The notes: generated from the letters alone by a model not told the origin. DNA of 64,000 nt from Thaumasiovibrio sp043421945 (GCA_043421945.1 JBHOGO010000014.1:1-64000), one strand, 5' to 3'. Counted from the first letter of the stretch, positions 50,604 to 60,484 are shown. Numbers and translations: made by a program.

Positions 50604-51320
50604 CTACAGTGATTTCCCTAAGTACTGACAAAGTGCTGGCAGCGTACTGTGTTCAAGGATATCTGTGGCAGTGCCAAATGCTGCTACCTTTCCATCGTCA
50701 ATGAATGCAATATGGTCGGCAATAAGACGTGCATCTTCTGGGGTATGAGTCACCATAATAATGGTGATTTGGTGCTGTTTAGCAATCTGTTTGACGAGGC
50801 TCAGCATCTCGCGTCTCAAGGCTGGGTCAAGAGCAGAGAAAGGCTCATCAAGCAGTAGGAGCGGTCGATGCCTGACTAAGCAACGAGCTAGCGCGACCCT
50901 TTGTGCTTGCCCACCCGATAGTGTCGTTGGTAATCGATGCTGTAACCCCGATAGCCCCACATCCTCACACGCTTTATCAACCTCTTCCCACTGGGACGGT
51001 GTTAACTTCAGATTAGGGTTCATGCCTAGCCCAATATTATCCTTCACTGATAGGTGTGGGAAAAGGTTGTGGGCTTGAAACAGAATTGAGAGTGGCCGTT
51101 GATGGGGAGGCAAGCTAATAAATGAGACACCTTGGAAGGTCGCATCACCCAATTCAGCATGTTGAAAGCCAGCGAGTAAAGCTAGTAGGGTGCTCTTACC
51201 TGCCCCGCTTGGGCCTAGAACAGCAAGTACCTCACCAGTTTGAAGGGTAAAGCTAAACTGTAATTGTTGGCGGTGCTCCTCTTGTTGATAAGAGCAAGTG
51301 AGTTGATTAACGTTTAACAA
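50604..51320 (-). CDS. thiQ: Thiamine ABC transporter ATP-binding protein ThiQ
   Basis: ThiQ powers the thiamine/TPP importer ThiBPQ. The 238-residue ATPase has Walker A LGPSGAGKSTLL (about 34-45), the signature LSGGQAQRVALARC, Walker B LLLLDEPFSALD and the switch MVTHTPEDA. The start is TTG at 51320 with GGAG seven bases upstream; this overlaps thiP by 14 bases. It is the last gene of the thi operon. Confidence 0.95.
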   Translation of the reverse strand: MLNVNQLTCSYQQEEHRQQLQFSFTLQTGEVLAVLGPSGAGKSTLLALLAGFQHAELGDATFQGVSFISLPPHQRPLSILFQAHNLFPHLSVKDNIGLGMNPNLKLTPSQWEEVDKACEDVGLSGLQHRLPTTLSGGQAQRVALARCLVRHRPLLLLDEPFSALDPALRREMLSLVKQIAKQHQITIIMVTHTPEDARLIADHIAFIDDGKVAAFGTATDILEHSTLPALCQYLGKSL

Positions 51321-52923
51321 GTTGCTTCTCCACCAGAATAAAAAGGCTCAAGCTAAGGGCAAGGAGTACGAGTGCGACAGTAGCCGCAGCATCCATTTGA
51401 TAACTACCCATGAGCTGAAATAAGTACATGGGTAAGGTTTGAAATTGTTGGCTACCAAACATTGCGATAGCGGTGAGGTCACCGAGTGAGAGGACGAAGG
51501 CAAGGCAAAATGCATGGATGAAAGCCGAGGTTATTAGTCGCCACTCGACAAGATGCCAGCGTTGCCAGCCATGTAGCCCTAAACTTTCACTCAACGGTGT
51601 GTATTGCTGTGCACATTGCAATAGCGGTTGAGCAAGGGTTTTAAGAATAAAGGGCATGGCCATGAGTGCATTCACGAGTATGACGAGGATGAAAGCATGA
51701 GAGAACACATGGCCAATCTGGCGCACCATGAGAAATAGCCCTGTACTGATCACGAGTCCAGGTGTCACGAGAATAAGGCTGCCACATAGTTCAATGAGAT
51801 TCGCTTTTTGCTGATTGCTTTTTCGGGCTTGTGACTGAATCCGCCAGTGGCGGCTGGCATTGAGGATGAATAGCGCTAATACCATGGCGATAAGGCTAGC
51901 CCCGAAAGCAATCAGCAGTGAGTTCTTCATCGCACTCCAGAGTGGCGGTGCACTCAGGGTCGCGATGGTTTGCCCATTAAGACCAGCAGTGATGACTGCA
52001 ATAAAGGGAGGGATGACCAACACCACGCCAAGTATTATCCAGATACCATCCCAGCCTCGCTGTAAAAGCGAGTCGTCACGATAGGGAATGGAGTATCCTT
52101 GCGCAGGTTCCGATGGTACATCGCGAGAAAAGCGATTGATAAACAGTACTAAGCCTGCACAGATCAGCATTTGCCAGATAGCGAGTAGTGCACCGAATCC
52201 CAAATCGAAGTCAAAGCGGATCGCTTGATATATGGCTAGCTCAATCGTTGTTGCTTGAGGCCCTCCTCCTAATGCCATCACAGTGCCAAAGCTGGTGAAG
52301 CAAAGCATAAAGACTAAACCAATGATATGCGGTATCTGCTGTCTTACCCGCGGCCACGATAATAATTTGAATCGTTGCCAACGGTTGAGACCGAGGTGGA
52401 TGGCGAGTCGCTGTTGCTGGATCGGTGTTGATTCAATGCTTTGTAGAAGCATTCTGGTGGATAGCGGGGCATTAAAAAACACGTGGGCGAGTAAAATCCC
52501 GCTGAGCCCGTAAATTGATATATCGCTCCCTAACCAAGCGTTGATGAGACCGCTTTTTCCATAAATAGCTAAGAGACCAAATACTGCCACTAAGACGGGT
52601 AATACAAAGGTTAATGAGAAGAGCTTTAGCAGCAGTTGCCGACCTACAAAGCGACGGCGAGCGAGAGCTTCGGCAAGAGGCAGAGCGATGAGCAGACTGA
52701 GTAAGGTCGAGAGGGTGGCTTGTTTGAAGCTAAACTGCGTTACGTAGCGTAAATATGGGTCTTGCCATATTTGGGCTATGTTGAGGTTCGGGGCTGCTAG
52801 CCATAATGAAAATAGCGCGCCAAGAATAAACATTACGATGCCACCAGCACTGACAATACCAGGTAATGTGATGCGGAGCGTGCTGGGTATTTGTCGGCGT
52901 TGGTGTGAGGTTTTATCTCGCAT
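51307..52923 (-). CDS. thiP: Thiamine ABC transporter permease ThiP
   Basis: ThiP is the membrane part of the thiamine/TPP importer. The 538-residue protein has about twelve helices in two homologous halves, each with an EAA-type loop (for example QHLGLNRWQRFKLLSWPRVR-like IHLGLNRWQRFKLLSWPRV, and ESLGLHGWQRWHLVEWRLI). The length matches the fused permease of enterobacteria. It lies 244 bases after thiB, an unusually wide gap for this operon. Confidence 0.95.
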   Translation of the reverse strand: MRDKTSHQRRQIPSTLRITLPGIVSAGGIVMFILGALFSLWLAAPNLNIAQIWQDPYLRYVTQFSFKQATLSTLLSLLIALPLAEALARRRFVGRQLLLKLFSLTFVLPVLVAVFGLLAIYGKSGLINAWLGSDISIYGLSGILLAHVFFNAPLSTRMLLQSIESTPIQQQRLAIHLGLNRWQRFKLLSWPRVRQQIPHIIGLVFMLCFTSFGTVMALGGGPQATTIELAIYQAIRFDFDLGFGALLAIWQMLICAGLVLFINRFSRDVPSEPAQGYSIPYRDDSLLQRGWDGIWIILGVVLVIPPFIAVITAGLNGQTIATLSAPPLWSAMKNSLLIAFGASLIAMVLALFILNASRHWRIQSQARKSNQQKANLIELCGSLILVTPGLVISTGLFLMVRQIGHVFSHAFILVILVNALMAMPFILKTLAQPLLQCAQQYTPLSESLGLHGWQRWHLVEWRLITSAFIHAFCLAFVLSLGDLTAIAMFGSQQFQTLPMYLFQLMGSYQMDAAATVALVLLALSLSLFILVEKQLVKR

Positions 52924-53167
52924 AATGATAGGTCTACGTTAATCTTCAAAGAGAGCTGGCTAGGGGATGCTCTAGGCTTTTGATGTTAGGAGGTTCATTA
53001 AAGATTTTTGTTTAAAATCTCTATTTTTACCCTTTACGCTGCCTTTAATTGCCTGCCTAGTCGATGTGATTAAGCAGGCTGATACGGTTTAAATCGTTAC
53101 GTGGAAGCGATGGCAATAACGCACTAATTTTATACCACTGATTTAAACTTATTTGGTCTAATTCTAC

Positions 53168-54196
53168 TTATTGGATTAATGCTGCTTGCCACTCACGAAT
53201 CCAACCTCGGCGCTGATTATTAACCTCCTCCGTTGAGAAGCTCAGTGCTTTTTCTGGAATGGTGAGGGTATCGAAGCCTTCAGGCAATGCGACGTCAGTG
53301 ACAGGGTACATCCAGTTTCCAGTCGCAATATGCTGTTGGAAGTCATCCGTTAGCATGAATTCCAGGAATTGATCGGCCAGCGCTGGAGTCGGGCTATTGG
53401 ATAGCTTAGCTGCAACTTCAATTTGCATGTAGTGCCCTTCGCTGAAGTTTGCCGCGGCGAAGTTATCATCGTTTTCTGCGATAAGGTGATAAGCAGGTGA
53501 GGTTGTGTATGAGAGCACCATATCCGCTTCATCTTTTAAGAACATGCTGTACGCTTCAGACCATCCTTTTGTGACAGTAACGGTTTTCTTCGCGAGCGCT
53601 TGCCATGCCTGAGGTGCTTGATCACCATAGACATGTTTTATCCAGAGCATGAGTCCTTGGCCAGGTGTTGAGGTACGAGGATCTTGATAAAGGATGCGGA
53701 TCTCTTCGTCTTCAATGAGTGCTTTAAGGCTGGCTGGTGGGGTCTCTAGTTTGGTTTTGTCGTAGACAAAAGCAAAGTAGCCATAGTCGAAAGGAATGAA
53801 ATATGGGTCTTGCCATTCACTGGGTAGTGTCAGCGCGGTTGTATCGATGTCGTGCTTTGAAATTAAACCTGTCGCCGTTGCTTCAGCAATTAAGTTATCG
53901 TCAAGTCCAAGAATAATATCAGCGTTTGCGCTGTCGCCTTCTAACCGTAAGCGATTAAGGATAGAGACTCCATCATCAAGTGCGACGTAGTTGACGGTAC
54001 AATCGCATTGAGATTCAAAGGCAGTTTTGATCGCAGGACCTGGGCCCCAGTCGCTAGCGAACGAGCTGTATGTGTAGATATTTAATGTTGCTTCACTCGC
54101 CCAAGAAGATGCTGCAAACGCTGATAGTGCAAGTGTTGTGGCAACGGTGGCGTGGTGGCTAAGTTTCTTATGCAGTGAGAGTGGTGTTGTTTTCAA
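53168..54196 (-). CDS. thiB: Thiamine/TPP periplasmic binding protein ThiB (TbpA)
   Basis: ThiB captures thiamine and its phosphates in the periplasm. The 342-residue protein has a signal peptide (hydrophobic AATVATTLALSAFAASSWA region, about residues 15-33) and the family segments TLNIYTYSSFASDWGPGPAI, IILGLDDNLIAEA and SYTTSPAYHLIAENDDNF. The start is TTG at 54196 with AGGAG six bases upstream. A TPP riboswitch lies in the leader. After the stop the frame stays open for 36 more codons. Confidence 0.95.
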   Translation of the reverse strand: MKTTPLSLHKKLSHHATVATTLALSAFAASSWASEATLNIYTYSSFASDWGPGPAIKTAFESQCDCTVNYVALDDGVSILNRLRLEGDSANADIILGLDDNLIAEATATGLISKHDIDTTALTLPSEWQDPYFIPFDYGYFAFVYDKTKLETPPASLKALIEDEEIRILYQDPRTSTPGQGLMLWIKHVYGDQAPQAWQALAKKTVTVTKGWSEAYSMFLKDEADMVLSYTTSPAYHLIAENDDNFAAANFSEGHYMQIEVAAKLSNSPTPALADQFLEFMLTDDFQQHIATGNWMYPVTDVALPEGFDTLTIPEKALSFSTEEVNNQRRGWIREWQAALIQ

Positions 54197-54242
54197 GGTG
54201 TGCTCCTAACATCATGTCGGGCGGCACAGGTGTTGAGTGATT

Positions 54243-54341
54243 AATCTCAATCCCTACGCCAGCATTAACTGGATCAGGTTCTGTGGGTGTCATAACCAAT
54301 GTGTTGGATACTCTCTCAGCCATAAGGCTCCCCAATGAGAA
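54243..54341 (-). promoter_or_regulatory. TPP riboswitch (THI box) upstream of thiB
   Basis: On the minus strand the conserved elements appear in order: GGGGAGCC, GGCTGAGAG, ACACCC, GAACCTGATCCAGTTAAT and GCTGGCGTAGGGA. They make up the two TPP-sensing helices. Closing P1 pairs CTCATT with a GATTGAG segment. The aptamer ends about 46 bases before the TTG start of thiB. Because the gap to the start is short and AGGAG lies within it, control at translation initiation is likely. Confidence 0.96.
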
Positions 54342-54348
54342 CGACGTC

Positions 54349-54376
54349 ATTGTAGCGGCTCGCGTTCGCGTTGTAA
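54349..54376 (-). promoter_or_regulatory. Promoter of the thiBPQ operon
   Basis: On the minus strand TTACAA (54371-54376) and TACAAT (54349-54354) are separated by 16 bases. Transcription would begin near the first base of the TPP aptamer, as expected for riboswitch leaders. Confidence 0.55.
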
Positions 54377-54625
54377 CTACTTGACGTGATTACAATCCCA
54401 GTAAAAATGGCTAGGACATGAAAAATTGATAGTCATAAGGGTAAGGTGATTAGACGTTTGCTCGTCATGCTTCGCGCAAAGTCTAAAATATTGAAATCTC
54501 TCAGCCGATGTCGGGTCTCTTTTAAAACACTGAGAAATGCTAAGCCTTGATTGGTATATGCTTATTTGAGGCTAGCGAGTTCGAAAGATGCAGGGATCAA
54601 TCCGAAAAACAGAGAAGGGGAAATC

Positions 54626-55396
54626 ATGAAGCTCATCTGGGTCATTTTCATCGTGATGTCGCAAGGGGTATGGGCGGCGCCAAAAGCAGAGTTGTGGGAT
54701 TTTTGGCAGCCCCATAACGAACAAAGTAGTGAGTCGATTTCTCATCAGCAGTGGCAAACAGTACTCGAGACATTTCTTGTCGTTGGTGAAACCCAAACAC
54801 GTTTTGATTATGCGGGTTACCAATCGAGTGGTAGCCGAGCGATAGAAGAGTATGTACTTACAATGTCAGCGTTAGACCCGCGTCAGTACACGAGAGATGA
54901 GCAGTTTGCCTATTGGGTTAACCTTTACAATGCATTGACGGTACAGATTATTGTTGATAATTACCCCATTGCATCGATTACTAAGTTGGGTGGTTTCTTC
55001 CAATTTGGTCCATGGGATAACGATATTGTGACGATTGCCGGTGAAAAACTTACTCTAAATGATATTGAGCATCGAGTTTTAAGACCGCTGTGGAAAGATG
55101 CCAGAATTCATTATGCTGTTAATTGTGCGAGCTTAGGCTGCCCAGATTTGATGCCAGTGGCTTATCAGGCGGAGAATACAGAGCAGTTGTTAGAAGAAGC
55201 GGCGGTACGTTTTGTTAACAGCAACAAGGGAGTGAAGCTTGAAGGTAATCACGCTCAGTTATCGTCTATCTATGATTGGTACAGCGTCGATTTTAAACCG
55301 GATTTAGCGACGCATATTAACCGCTATCGCAAAGGTGAAAAGCTGACAGATCAAAAAATCAGTTATGACTACGACTGGGATCTTAACGATCGTTAG
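54626..55396 (+). CDS. DUF547 exported protein
   Basis: The 256-residue protein has a signal peptide (MKLIWVIFIVMSQGVWAAP) and a DUF547 domain, with FDYAGYQSSGSRAIEEYVL, AYWVNLYNALTVQIIVDNYP and the cysteine segment VNCASLGCPDL. The conserved Cys and nearby acidic and His residues suggest a cysteine-hydrolase-like fold, but no activity is established. ATG 54626 follows AAGGGGA; the frame upstream of it lacks a better start. It forms its own unit. Confidence 0.88.
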   Translation: MKLIWVIFIVMSQGVWAAPKAELWDFWQPHNEQSSESISHQQWQTVLETFLVVGETQTRFDYAGYQSSGSRAIEEYVLTMSALDPRQYTRDEQFAYWVNLYNALTVQIIVDNYPIASITKLGGFFQFGPWDNDIVTIAGEKLTLNDIEHRVLRPLWKDARIHYAVNCASLGCPDLMPVAYQAENTEQLLEEAAVRFVNSNKGVKLEGNHAQLSSIYDWYSVDFKPDLATHINRYRKGEKLTDQKISYDYDWDLNDR

Positions 55397-55471
55397 TGAT
55401 CATGATTGGCGGTGCACGAGTGATGGAAGGCGATAGCTGCGGCATCCATTAGAAAATGACGATACCAGTAT

Positions 55472-55510
55472 CAACAAAAAACGAGCCTCAGTTAGGCTCG
55501 TTTTTGTTGT
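55472..55510. terminator. Bidirectional terminator DUF547 gene/leuD
   Basis: CAACAAAAAACGAGCCT and AGGCTCGTTTTTGTTG are long complementary arms around CAGTT. With A and T runs on both sides it serves both convergent transcripts. Confidence 0.93.
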
Positions 55511-55565
55511 TGCGATGCATGAGATAGAGAGAGTGGCTGATCTCTACTTACTTACCCCTACCTAT

Positions 55566-56168
55566 TTATTTTAGGAATGCCGGGATTTTCGCTTCGTACT
55601 CGGCAATTTTTGCTTCGTGTTGAAGTGTTAAACCGATGTTATCTAAGCCATTAAGCAAGCAGTGACGACGGAATTCATCAATCTCAAACGAGTAAACTTT
55701 TTTGTTTGCACGTACTTCCATTTTTTCTAGATCAACCGTAATCTCTGCGCCTTCGTTGCCTTCTACATAAGCGAATAGGGCATCGACTTCAGCATCTGTC
55801 AGACGGACAGGCACCATTTGGTTATTGATAGAGTTACCATAGAAAATATCAGCAAAACTCGGTGCTATCATCACCTTAATACCGTAATCCGCTAATGCCC
55901 AAGGTGCATGTTCTCGTGATGAACCACAGCCAAAGTTTTCCCGCGCAAGTAATACGCTGGCACCTTCATAACGAGGGTAGTTTAAGACAAAATCAGGGTT
56001 TGGCATTTGCCCCGCATCATCGGTGAAGCGCCAGTCATTGAATAAGTGCTGACCAAAGCCTGTACGTGTCACTTTTTGTAGAAATTGCTTAGGGATAATC
56101 GCATCGGTATCGACATTAGCCGCATCCAATGGCACTGCTAATCCAGTATGTTGTTTGAAACCTGTCAT
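55566..56168 (-). CDS. leuD: 3-isopropylmalate dehydratase small subunit LeuD
   Basis: LeuD is the swivel-domain subunit of isopropylmalate isomerase. The 200-residue product has the family motifs DTDAIIPKQFLQ and NFGCGSSREHAPWAL (about residues 78-92), with arginine and serine residues that reach the LeuC active site. It follows leuC by ten bases and ends the leuABCD operon. Confidence 0.98.
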   Translation of the reverse strand: MTGFKQHTGLAVPLDAANVDTDAIIPKQFLQKVTRTGFGQHLFNDWRFTDDAGQMPNPDFVLNYPRYEGASVLLARENFGCGSSREHAPWALADYGIKVMIAPSFADIFYGNSINNQMVPVRLTDAEVDALFAYVEGNEGAEITVDLEKMEVRANKKVYSFEIDEFRRHCLLNGLDNIGLTLQHEAKIAEYEAKIPAFLK

Positions 56169-56178
56169 GGTGTGCTCC

Positions 56179-57585
56179 TTAAGCGTCTAATTCACGAATA
56201 TCAACAAAATGACCAGCGACAGCAGCAGCAGCGGCCATTGCTGGGCTGACTAGGTGAGTACGACCGCCACGACCTTGTCGACCTTCGAAGTTACGGTTGC
56301 TGGTGGATGCACAACGTTCACCTGGGCCTAAGCGGTCGTTGTTCATGGCTAGACACATAGAACAGCCCGGTAGGCGCCATTCGAAACCCGCTTCGATAAA
56401 GATTTTATCCAGACCTTCTTTTTCGGCTTGGGCTTTCACTTGTTCTGAGCCTGGCACAACCAGCGCTTGAACATGTTTTGCAACCGTACGGCCTTTAGCA
56501 ACAGCAGCAGCGGCACGCATATCTTCAATACGAGAGTTGGTACATGAACCAATAAACGCTTTATCAATGCTAAAGTCGGACAATTTCTTGCCTGCCTCTA
56601 GGCCCATGTATGCCAAAGCTTTTTCAGCCGATGCTTTTTCCACGGGGTCGCTGAAGTCAGAAGGGGCAGGGATCAGTGAATCAACGGCAATGACTTGACC
56701 TGGGTTTGTTCCCCAAGTGACTTGAGGCTTGATATCCGCACCATTTAGCGTCACGACAGCGTCAAATTGTGCATCGTCGTCGCTACGCAGTGTTTTCCAG
56801 TATGCGACGGCGTCATCCCAATCTTGACCTGTTGGTGAAAATTTACGACCTTTTAGGTAGTTGAAGGTGGTCTCATCAGGGGCGATAAGCCCAGCTTTCG
56901 CACCCAGTTCAATCGCCATGTTACAGACCGTCATACGACCTTCCATGGTGAGGTCTGTAATGGCTTCACCACAAAATTCAACTACGTAGCCTGTACCACC
57001 TGCGGCTGTTGTTTCGCCGATGATCGCAAGGACGATATCTTTGGCAGTGATGCCCTCGGCAACCTTACCTTTAACTTCGATTTTCATCGTCTTAGCGCTT
57101 GCTTGCTTTAGCGTTTGCGTTGCTAGGACATGCTCAACTTCTGAAGTACCGATACCAAATGCAAGAGAACCAAATGCGCCGTGCGTGGCAGTATGTGAAT
57201 CACCACAAACAATAGTGGTACCAGGTAGGGTAATACCTAGCTCAGGGCCCATGACATGGACAATACCCTGATACGGGTGGTTTAGATCATATAGCGTAAC
57301 ACCAAACTCTTCACAGTTTTTGGCAAGGGTTTCCATTTGGATGCGCGCCATTTCACCGGAGGCATTAATATCTTTGGTTTGCGTTGAAACGTTGTGATCC
57401 ATGGTTGCGAAAGTCTTGCTGACTTGTCGTACCGGACGGCCTTTTTCACGTAAACCGTCGAATGCTTGTGGTGACGTCACTTCATGCACTAAGTGGCGAT
57501 CAATATATAAAATAGGGGTCTCGCCTTCTGCGGCGACCGCAACGTGGGCGTTATAAACTTTTTCGTATAAGGTCTGTGCTGACAT
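56179..57585 (-). CDS. leuC: 3-isopropylmalate dehydratase large subunit LeuC
   Basis: LeuC carries the 4Fe-4S cluster of isopropylmalate isomerase. The 468-residue protein has DRHLVHEVTSPQAFDGL and GDSHTATHGAFGSLAFGIGT. The three cluster cysteines lie in FIGSCTNSRIEDM and GCSMCLAMN. Length is as in E. coli. It is separated from leuB by 142 bases that include a hairpin, whereas the rest of the operon is tightly spaced. Confidence 0.98.
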   Translation of the reverse strand: MSAQTLYEKVYNAHVAVAAEGETPILYIDRHLVHEVTSPQAFDGLREKGRPVRQVSKTFATMDHNVSTQTKDINASGEMARIQMETLAKNCEEFGVTLYDLNHPYQGIVHVMGPELGITLPGTTIVCGDSHTATHGAFGSLAFGIGTSEVEHVLATQTLKQASAKTMKIEVKGKVAEGITAKDIVLAIIGETTAAGGTGYVVEFCGEAITDLTMEGRMTVCNMAIELGAKAGLIAPDETTFNYLKGRKFSPTGQDWDDAVAYWKTLRSDDDAQFDAVVTLNGADIKPQVTWGTNPGQVIAVDSLIPAPSDFSDPVEKASAEKALAYMGLEAGKKLSDFSIDKAFIGSCTNSRIEDMRAAAAVAKGRTVAKHVQALVVPGSEQVKAQAEKEGLDKIFIEAGFEWRLPGCSMCLAMNNDRLGPGERCASTSNRNFEGRQGRGGRTHLVSPAMAAAAAVAGHFVDIRELDA

Positions 57586-57611
57586 TGCTCGAATTTCCTT
57601 ATCGTTATCAT

Positions 57612-57633
57612 AACCTGCCGTTACCGACAGGTT
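57612..57633 (-). other. Intercistronic hairpin between leuB and leuC
   Basis: AACCTGCCG and CGACAGGTT pair with one wobble around a TTAC loop in the unusually wide leuB-leuC gap. There is no T run in the direction of leu transcription. It may be an RNA processing or stabilising element. Confidence 0.5.
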
Positions 57634-57727
57634 TTTATTCTGTGTAAGCGTTGAATCTCGTTATAGCTAACCTGCGTGGGTGGAGCTTATAATCTCACCA
57701 CGGTTCAGAGGTCGCCATGAACAGAAG

Positions 57728-58813
57728 CTAACCGCGAATATATGCAGCGATTTTATCGCCCATTGCACTCGTCGTTAGTGCTTTGCCTGCCTGTGCGAGA
57801 TCTGCAGTAAGCTCGCCTGCTTCAAGAGCTTGAGATACGGCTTGTTCAATCGCGCGAGCCGCGTCTTCTTCACCTAAGCTATAACGCAGCATAAGTGCAG
57901 CCGATAGGATCTGTGCCACTGGGTTAGCAATGTTTTTACCTGCAATATCTGGCGCTGATCCGCCTGCTGGCTCATAAAGACCAAATTGACTATCGTTAAG
58001 GCTGGCAGAAGGGAGCATCCCCATCGAGCCTGTAATCATGGCGCACTCATCTGAAATGATGTCACCGAAGATATTAGAACAAAGCAAGACATCAAACTGT
58101 GCAGGGTCTTTGATAAGTTGCATGGTCGCGTTATCGATATAGATGTGAGAAAGCTCAACATCAGGGTAGTCCTGCGCAATCTCTTCTACGACTTCACGCC
58201 ATAAAATTGAGCTTTGTAGTACATTGGCCTTATCAACCGAACAGACTTTCTTTGAGCGTAAGCGAGCAGATTCAAACGCAATACGTGCGATACGTTCAAT
58301 TTCATAGCGGTGGTAGATTTCAGTATCGTAGGCTTTTTCTTGTGGCCCTTCGCCTTCGCGTCCTTTAGGTTGACCAAAGTAGATGCCACCGGTTAGTTCA
58401 CGAACGACAACGATGTCGAATCCGTTACCTGAAATATCAGCACGAAGTGGTGAGAAGCTTTCAAGACCACTGTGAATTTGAGCTGGGCGTAGGTTACAGA
58501 AAAGCTGAAAATGCTTACGAAGCGGAAGTAGGGCACCGCGTTCTGGTTGATCATTTGGTGGTAAGTGCTCCCACTTTGGACCACCGACTGAGCCAAACAG
58601 CACGGCATCGGCAGCTTCACAGCCTTTCAATGTGCTATCTGGCAATGGAGAACCATGGTTATCAATTGCGATACCGCCCACATCAAACTCATTCTTCTCA
58701 AAGGTTAGCGAGAATTTATCAGCAACTGCATCGAGTACTTTATGTGCTTGTGCCATTACTTCTGGGCCGATGCCGTCGCCGGGTAGAACGGCAATTTTAT
58801 ATGTCCCTGCCAT
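57728..58813 (-). CDS. leuB: 3-isopropylmalate dehydrogenase LeuB
   Basis: LeuB oxidatively decarboxylates 3-isopropylmalate with NAD. The 361-residue protein has the start IAVLPGDGIGPEVMAQAHKV, the substrate and metal segments LLPLRKHFQLFCNLRPAQ, VVRELTGGIYFG, DNATMQLIKDPAQFDVLLCS and the NAD loop PAGGSAPDIAGKNIANP. The ATG is two bases after the leuA stop, so the genes are coupled. Confidence 0.98.
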   Translation of the reverse strand: MAGTYKIAVLPGDGIGPEVMAQAHKVLDAVADKFSLTFEKNEFDVGGIAIDNHGSPLPDSTLKGCEAADAVLFGSVGGPKWEHLPPNDQPERGALLPLRKHFQLFCNLRPAQIHSGLESFSPLRADISGNGFDIVVVRELTGGIYFGQPKGREGEGPQEKAYDTEIYHRYEIERIARIAFESARLRSKKVCSVDKANVLQSSILWREVVEEIAQDYPDVELSHIYIDNATMQLIKDPAQFDVLLCSNIFGDIISDECAMITGSMGMLPSASLNDSQFGLYEPAGGSAPDIAGKNIANPVAQILSAALMLRYSLGEEDAARAIEQAVSQALEAGELTADLAQAGKALTTSAMGDKIAAYIRG

Positions 58814-58815
58814 GG

Positions 58816-60372
58816 TTATACTGTCTCCGTGTTAATTTTAGTTTGTTCTTTGATTGCGGCGATTTGGTCTGCGCGGTGAATGCTATTGATTACGTGTAGC
58901 AGCGCTTGTCCAGAAGCTTCAACGATGTCTGTCGCTAAACCTGTGCCGTGATATTTATTGCCTTTGTAGTTCGCAATGATGTCTGCTTGCCCTAAGCCAT
59001 CTTCGCCTTCACCTTTTGCGGTTAAGTCGAATTTGTCTAGGCTGATTTCGTAACCGGTTACGCGGTAAATACATTGATACAACGCATCAACAGGGCCATT
59101 TCCGACAGCGGCTTCGCATTTCTCTTCATCACCGCATTGCAGCTTAATACTGGTCGTTGCCATCACGCTACCTGACTGTACGCTTAGGTAGTTCAACTTA
59201 AAGAAATCGTCTTCGTCGCGAAGGTTAGCAAAGTGAACCAGTGCCTCTAGGTCATAGTCAAAGACCTGACCTTTACGGTCAGCTAGCTTTAAAAAGTCGG
59301 CATACAGTGCATCTAAGTCATACTCTTTCTCGTTATACCCTAGCGTATCCATATGGTTCTTAACGGCTGCACGGCCAGAACGTGAAGTCAGATTTAAAGC
59401 TTGCTGTTTTAAGCCGATAGACTCAGGGGTCATGATTTCGTAGGTGTTCTTATTCTTTAGCATGCCGTCTTGATGTATGCCTGAAGAGTGGCTAAAGGCA
59501 TTACCACCCACGATGGCCTTGTTGTCTTGCACTGGCATGTTACATAGTTGGCTAACAAGCTTACTCGTGCGGTGAATCTCATCGTATTTCAGGCCAGTTT
59601 GTACACCCAATAAGTCTTGGCGTGTACGGATAATCATCGCGATTTCTTCTAATGCACAGTTACCTGCACGCTCACCAATACCATTAATTGTTCCTTCAAC
59701 TTGACGAGCGCCAGCTTGAACCGCTGCGATTGAGTTGGCAACAGACATGCCTAAGTCGTCGTGACAGTGTACGGAGATAACCGCTTTGTCGATGTTAGGG
59801 ACACGGTTAAATAGGTTAGTAATGATGCCCCCAAATTCGCCGGGTACTGTGTAGCCAACAGTATCGGGAATATTGACGGTTGTAGCACCAGCATTGATTG
59901 CTGATTCAACCATTCGACATAGGTTATCAATAGGTGTTCGACCCGCGTCCTCGCAAGAAAATTCAACATCATCGGTATAACGTCGAGCACGTTTCACAGC
60001 ACTAACGCCCATTTCGATCACGTCATCGTAGCAGCGACGTAACTTGTCTTGGACATGAATCGTCGATGTTGAAATAAAGGTATGAATACGAAATGCTTCT
60101 GCAACCTTTAATGACTCAGCAGCGACATCAATATCATTCGCCACAGCACGGGATAAACCACAAATACGGCTGTTTTTGATGTGCTTAGCGATGGTTTGCA
60201 CTGATTCAAAGTCACCCGGTGAAGAGACGGGGAAACCGGCTTCAATGACATCAACACCCAAACGTTCGAGCGCATAAGCAATTTGTAGCTTTTCTTTGAC
60301 GGTTAAACTGGCTGACAAAGCTTGTTCACCGTCACGTAATGTGGTGTCGAAGATGATGACTTGATCACTCAT
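58816..60372 (-). CDS. leuA: 2-isopropylmalate synthase LeuA
   Basis: LeuA condenses 2-oxoisovalerate with acetyl-CoA and is feedback-inhibited by leucine. The 518-residue protein has the DRE-TIM signature FDTTLRDGEQALSASL (about 8-23), metal histidines in SVHCHDDLGMSVANS, NGIGERAGNCALEE and the C-terminal regulatory domain (about 390-518). AAGGAATG precedes the ATG. It is the first structural gene behind the leuL attenuator. Confidence 0.98.
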   Translation of the reverse strand: MSDQVIIFDTTLRDGEQALSASLTVKEKLQIAYALERLGVDVIEAGFPVSSPGDFESVQTIAKHIKNSRICGLSRAVANDIDVAAESLKVAEAFRIHTFISTSTIHVQDKLRRCYDDVIEMGVSAVKRARRYTDDVEFSCEDAGRTPIDNLCRMVESAINAGATTVNIPDTVGYTVPGEFGGIITNLFNRVPNIDKAVISVHCHDDLGMSVANSIAAVQAGARQVEGTINGIGERAGNCALEEIAMIIRTRQDLLGVQTGLKYDEIHRTSKLVSQLCNMPVQDNKAIVGGNAFSHSSGIHQDGMLKNKNTYEIMTPESIGLKQQALNLTSRSGRAAVKNHMDTLGYNEKEYDLDALYADFLKLADRKGQVFDYDLEALVHFANLRDEDDFFKLNYLSVQSGSVMATTSIKLQCGDEEKCEAAVGNGPVDALYQCIYRVTGYEISLDKFDLTAKGEGEDGLGQADIIANYKGNKYHGTGLATDIVEASGQALLHVINSIHRADQIAAIKEQTKINTETV

Positions 60373-60451
60373 TGCTACATTCCTTTTAAGCTGGCTTAGT
60401 ACTGAACTAAGTGATTGTGTTACTGATTAATATGAGCGCCTGCGGGTTATA

Positions 60452-60484
60452 TAAAAAAACCCGCGCTTCGGCGCGGGTTTTTTT
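60452..60484 (-). terminator. Leucine attenuator of the leuABCD leader
   Basis: On the minus strand AAACCCGCGC, CGAA and GCGCGGGTTT make a 10-base stem followed by a T run, 80 bases before leuA. The leader gene contains CGCGCGGG (60521-60528) that can pair with the left arm and so prevent terminator formation. Confidence 0.9.
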
